Shown in pieces: positions 61,708 to 64,000 of a DNA stretch of 64,000 nucleotides. The notes beneath the pieces are model-generated. The model was not told the origin of the DNA. It searched no databases and saw only the letters and a program-made list of their open reading frames with translations. Source of the stretch: Moraxella macacae 0408225 (GTDB taxonomy: Bacteria; Pseudomonadota; Gammaproteobacteria; Pseudomonadales; Moraxellaceae); the NCBI RefSeq assembly GCF_000320365.1, contig NZ_ANIN01000002.1, positions 310,001 through 374,000 on the forward strand, given 5' to 3'. Each line of letters starts with the position of its first letter. Within the stretch, counting starts at the first letter, position 1. The position numbers were made by a program, and so were the translations under genes.

Positions 61708-63690
61708 TCAAAACTGTAATGCCAACCCTGTATGGCGATGTGATTTTTGTTGCAGCGAGGCTGTTAGGCTTTGTTGTTCGCTTACCAAAATTACATCTTG
61801 TTTGCTGCGCGTAACCGCTGTATAAATCAACTCTTGGCTTAACAAACGCTGATGTGATTTTCCAACGCACACCGCCACACAATCAAACTCCGATCCTTGT
61901 GATTTATGAATGGTCATTGCGTAGGCAGGCTCGCACACACTTGGGCTAAGCTGATTGATCGCAACCAATTTATCAGCAAAACATACCATAAGCGATTCTT
62001 TGATCCATAAGCAAATGCCAATATCCCCATTAAACAAACCTAAATGATAATCATTGGTATTAATCATAATTGGTAAACCGTGATAAAAATAATAATTATG
62101 ATTAACAAGCCCTGTTTTTTGCAAAAAGATTTTTTTTAGTTGTTCGTTTAACATCTGTTTGCCTAAAATACCGTGATTGCCCGCGGTTAAAATGCGATAT
62201 TGATTAAACGTCGCAAACAATTTTTTGCAATTGGTATCAAATTCATCTGTGTCTATATTTACACTATCCATATTAGTGGTTTTTTGCCAATGATTTAATA
62301 AATCAAAAAATGGCTGATACGGCTGTGATAATACTTGATATAGTGTATCTGGTTGTTTAAAGGTATCTGCTTGTAATAAAGCAATTTTTTCAGGGTTTGT
62401 TACTTGTAGAGTATTGGTAATTTCTAGCAAATTATCAATGTTACAAGGCTTGGCGTGGTTTAGTGCGTATTGAATGGGTTTTGCCAATTTGCCAACTTTT
62501 GAGTTATCATCAAATCGCTGAGTTTCACTAAGTTCTGTACGAAATGTTTGTAAAGCTGGAATTTTGCACAAATCTGCCAATACCGATCCTGCGTCCACTG
62601 CTGACAATTGATTGGCATCGCCAAGCAAAATCAACCGTCCTGTTGGTTTAATCGCATCCACAAGCTGACTTGCAAGCTCAAGCCCAAGCATAGATGCTTC
62701 ATCAACAATCACCAAGTCATCAGGCAAGTGGTTGTTTTTGTGATAACGTGGCGTGCCGTGCTGTCCGATACCGAGCAATCGGTGCAAGGTTTTGGCATTT
62801 TCCAGGTTAATTTTTTCACCTTTTAAACTGTTTTGGAGCGACTCTTGCATTCTTTGAGCGGCCTTGCCTGTTGGAGCGGTTAAGGCAATGGATAGTGGCT
62901 GTGAGTGCGTGTGTTGCAAGCGTTTTACCAACTCCGCTACGGTAAAAGTTTTACCCGTTCCAGGCCCACCGGTAATAATACTAAACGCATAACGACTTGC
63001 CTTGTCAATTGCCTGTTGTTGTAAGGCATTGGGGGTTTTAACTGGACTTGAATCTGTATCTGTTAAATCAAGCGGTTTTATTTTTTGTGTTTTGGTTTTT
63101 TGTGTTTTGGTTTCATTTGTAAGCTGTGCTTGGCGTTTTGTCATTGCCAACAGTTGCATTGCCAGTTGATATTCAGCAAACCACTGGCGCTGTAACCAAA
63201 AAACCCACTGATTCGCCTGACGATATGCCACAATTGGCGTGTTAATCGGTGAGGGCGTATGGGTTAACTGGGTTAACTGGGTTAACCAACCATCGTTTTG
63301 CCAATTTTGTAACTTTTTTTCATCATGTTTTTTTTCATCATGTTCGGCATGTTGGCTGTGTAAGGTCAAAATCGTATCCCCATTTGCCAGTGCATTGTCC
63401 AATAAACCAAACAATTGTTGAATAGTTCTTAAATCAGATAACCGATGAATGCTTTCGGTGGGCTTATTTTCATCAAAATTTTCTAAACCTGACTGATTGT
63501 TTGGGTTTTTATGGTTAATAGCGTTTTTTGCTTGAGTCAAATTGGGGTTTAAAAGTTGTTTTTGTTGTTTGCGCAGTGCAATAAAATCGGCAATTTTATC
63601 TAAATTTAACAAGTTGTTTTTGTTGTTTGACAAGTTTTTTGACAAGTGTTTTGATGAATTGTGCATAATGTTTCCTAATTGGGTTTTCAT
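61708..63690 (-). CDS. recD: Exodeoxyribonuclease V alpha subunit RecD
   Basis: The 5'-3' helicase of RecBCD, 660 residues. Seen: Walker A SIITGGPGTGKTFTVAELVK (about 235-254), DDLVIVDEASMLGLELASQL, LGDANQLSAVDAGSVLADL, and the late motif AYAMTIHKSQGSEFDCVAVC with AVTRSKQDVILV. The N-terminal third has Q/H/N-rich low-complexity parts and small in-frame duplications (TQLTQLTHT, KTQKTKTQKIK). The ATG at 63690 is 4 bp from the recB stop; an ATG at 63666 is the alternative. Confidence 0.94.
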   Translation of the reverse strand: MKTQLGNIMHNSSKHLSKNLSNNKNNLLNLDKIADFIALRKQQKQLLNPNLTQAKNAINHKNPNNQSGLENFDENKPTESIHRLSDLRTIQQLFGLLDNALANGDTILTLHSQHAEHDEKKHDEKKLQNWQNDGWLTQLTQLTHTPSPINTPIVAYRQANQWVFWLQRQWFAEYQLAMQLLAMTKRQAQLTNETKTQKTKTQKIKPLDLTDTDSSPVKTPNALQQQAIDKASRYAFSIITGGPGTGKTFTVAELVKRLQHTHSQPLSIALTAPTGKAAQRMQESLQNSLKGEKINLENAKTLHRLLGIGQHGTPRYHKNNHLPDDLVIVDEASMLGLELASQLVDAIKPTGRLILLGDANQLSAVDAGSVLADLCKIPALQTFRTELSETQRFDDNSKVGKLAKPIQYALNHAKPCNIDNLLEITNTLQVTNPEKIALLQADTFKQPDTLYQVLSQPYQPFFDLLNHWQKTTNMDSVNIDTDEFDTNCKKLFATFNQYRILTAGNHGILGKQMLNEQLKKIFLQKTGLVNHNYYFYHGLPIMINTNDYHLGLFNGDIGICLWIKESLMVCFADKLVAINQLSPSVCEPAYAMTIHKSQGSEFDCVAVCVGKSHQRLLSQELIYTAVTRSKQDVILVSEQQSLTASLQQKSHRHTGLALQF

Positions 63691-63694
63691 GGGT

Positions 63695-64000
63695 TTAACC
63701 GAACAATTGATCCAATTTTATTACCATAGCACTTGGAATTTGCCAAACATATTGTCCGGTTTTAGGATTATTTGGCGACATGCCACGCAAAAAAGCATAC
63801 TCTACCCCACCCAAATGTGTCTCAATATCATAATTTGTTACATGCAAACGCAAAAAACGGTGCAATGCCACTTGGTAAATCAGTGCTTGTAACCAATAAT
63901 GGTGTTCATTCATCGCATTTTCTAATGATTTTTGTTGGTAATTATCAAAGGTTGTACCCAAAAAGTTACTTTTATAGTCAAGCACATAATATTTACCCTG
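63695..64000 (-). CDS. recB: Exodeoxyribonuclease V beta subunit RecB, C-terminal end (partial)
   Basis: Only the last 102 residues lie in the window. They are the end of the RecB nuclease domain: YYVLDYKSNFLG carries the Asp-Tyr-Lys of the nuclease active site, then HHYWLQALIYQVALHRFLR, DIETHLGGVEYAFLRGM. The frame is open to the window edge. It is directly upstream of recD, the standard recB-recD order. Confidence 0.92.
   Translation of the reverse strand, partial: QGKYYVLDYKSNFLGTTFDNYQQKSLENAMNEHHYWLQALIYQVALHRFLRLHVTNYDIETHLGGVEYAFLRGMSPNNPKTGQYVWQIPSAMVIKLDQLFG

Overview
The window looks like a chromosomal segment of an AT-rich gammaproteobacterium, most likely a member of the Moraxellaceae (Moraxella-like). 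The gene neighbours (prmC-moeB, bamD divergent from rluD, skp-lpxD-fabZ-lpxA, tolB, fabI, folE, dnaE) fit this. So does a chromosomal dif site whose arms read TTTTCGTATAA and TTATGTTAAAT, the form I know from Acinetobacter and its relatives. The species cannot be fixed from this sequence alone. No IS element and no CRISPR array was seen.

Layout. (1) 1-14970 is core chromosome: a cut-off lipoprotein gene, thiE, a CysB-type regulator, an orphan HicB-like protein, ampG, prmC, moeB, an ABC1 kinase, dnaG, bamD, rluD and two lipoprotein genes. (2) About 14975-29296 is a remnant of an N4-like (Schitoviridae-type) phage lying against the 3' end of a tRNA(CAU) gene. Leftward terminase and portal genes meet rightward early genes head to head, as expected if the ends of a linear N4-type genome had been joined. 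The remnant keeps a split T7-like RNA polymerase (two overlapping genes), an AAA+/primase fusion, a Sak4-SSB-RuvC recombination set, an HNH endonuclease, a MazG-like protein and half an integrase. The portal and integrase genes are both truncated, and no capsid, DNA polymerase or virion RNA polymerase gene is present. (3) 29297-31650 is chromosome: the tRNA, a yeaC-like gene and an acyl-CoA ligase. (4) 31657-39427 is an inovirus (filamentous phage) prophage with a 7134-bp unit, integrated at the chromosomal dif site, plus the stump of a second tandem copy. (5) 39478-64000 is core chromosome: a giant exonuclease-RecQ-UvrD fusion, fabI, folE, dnaE, trmJ, an HPt protein, lpxA-fabZ-lpxD-skp, tolB, a second ABC1 kinase, an SDR, a small secreted protein, queC, an unknown gene, hpt, recD and the end of recB.

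Most unusual signals. Three triloop hairpins of near-identical design (5-6 bp stems around ACTTTGT, followed by a T-rich tract and GTG) lie in front of rightward genes of the N4-like remnant. Their form and orientation match the hairpin promoters used by N4 virion RNA polymerase. The chromosome also carries very many short perfect tandem duplications (9-18 bp) at gene edges and in reading frames, and a strongly over-represented heptamer TTG(G/C)CAA. Neither was noticed in the N4-like DNA.

How the parts work together. The core genes serve envelope building (lpxA/lpxD/fabZ/skp/bamD/tolB/fabI), replication and repair (dnaE, dnaG, recB, recD), and cofactor or nucleotide metabolism (thiE, moeB, folE, queC, hpt). 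The inovirus carries a standard module order: replication, ssDNA binding, coat, adsorption, assembly and export, with a divergent repressor. It relies on host XerCD for integration. All family assignments come from reading motifs by eye; no database search was run.
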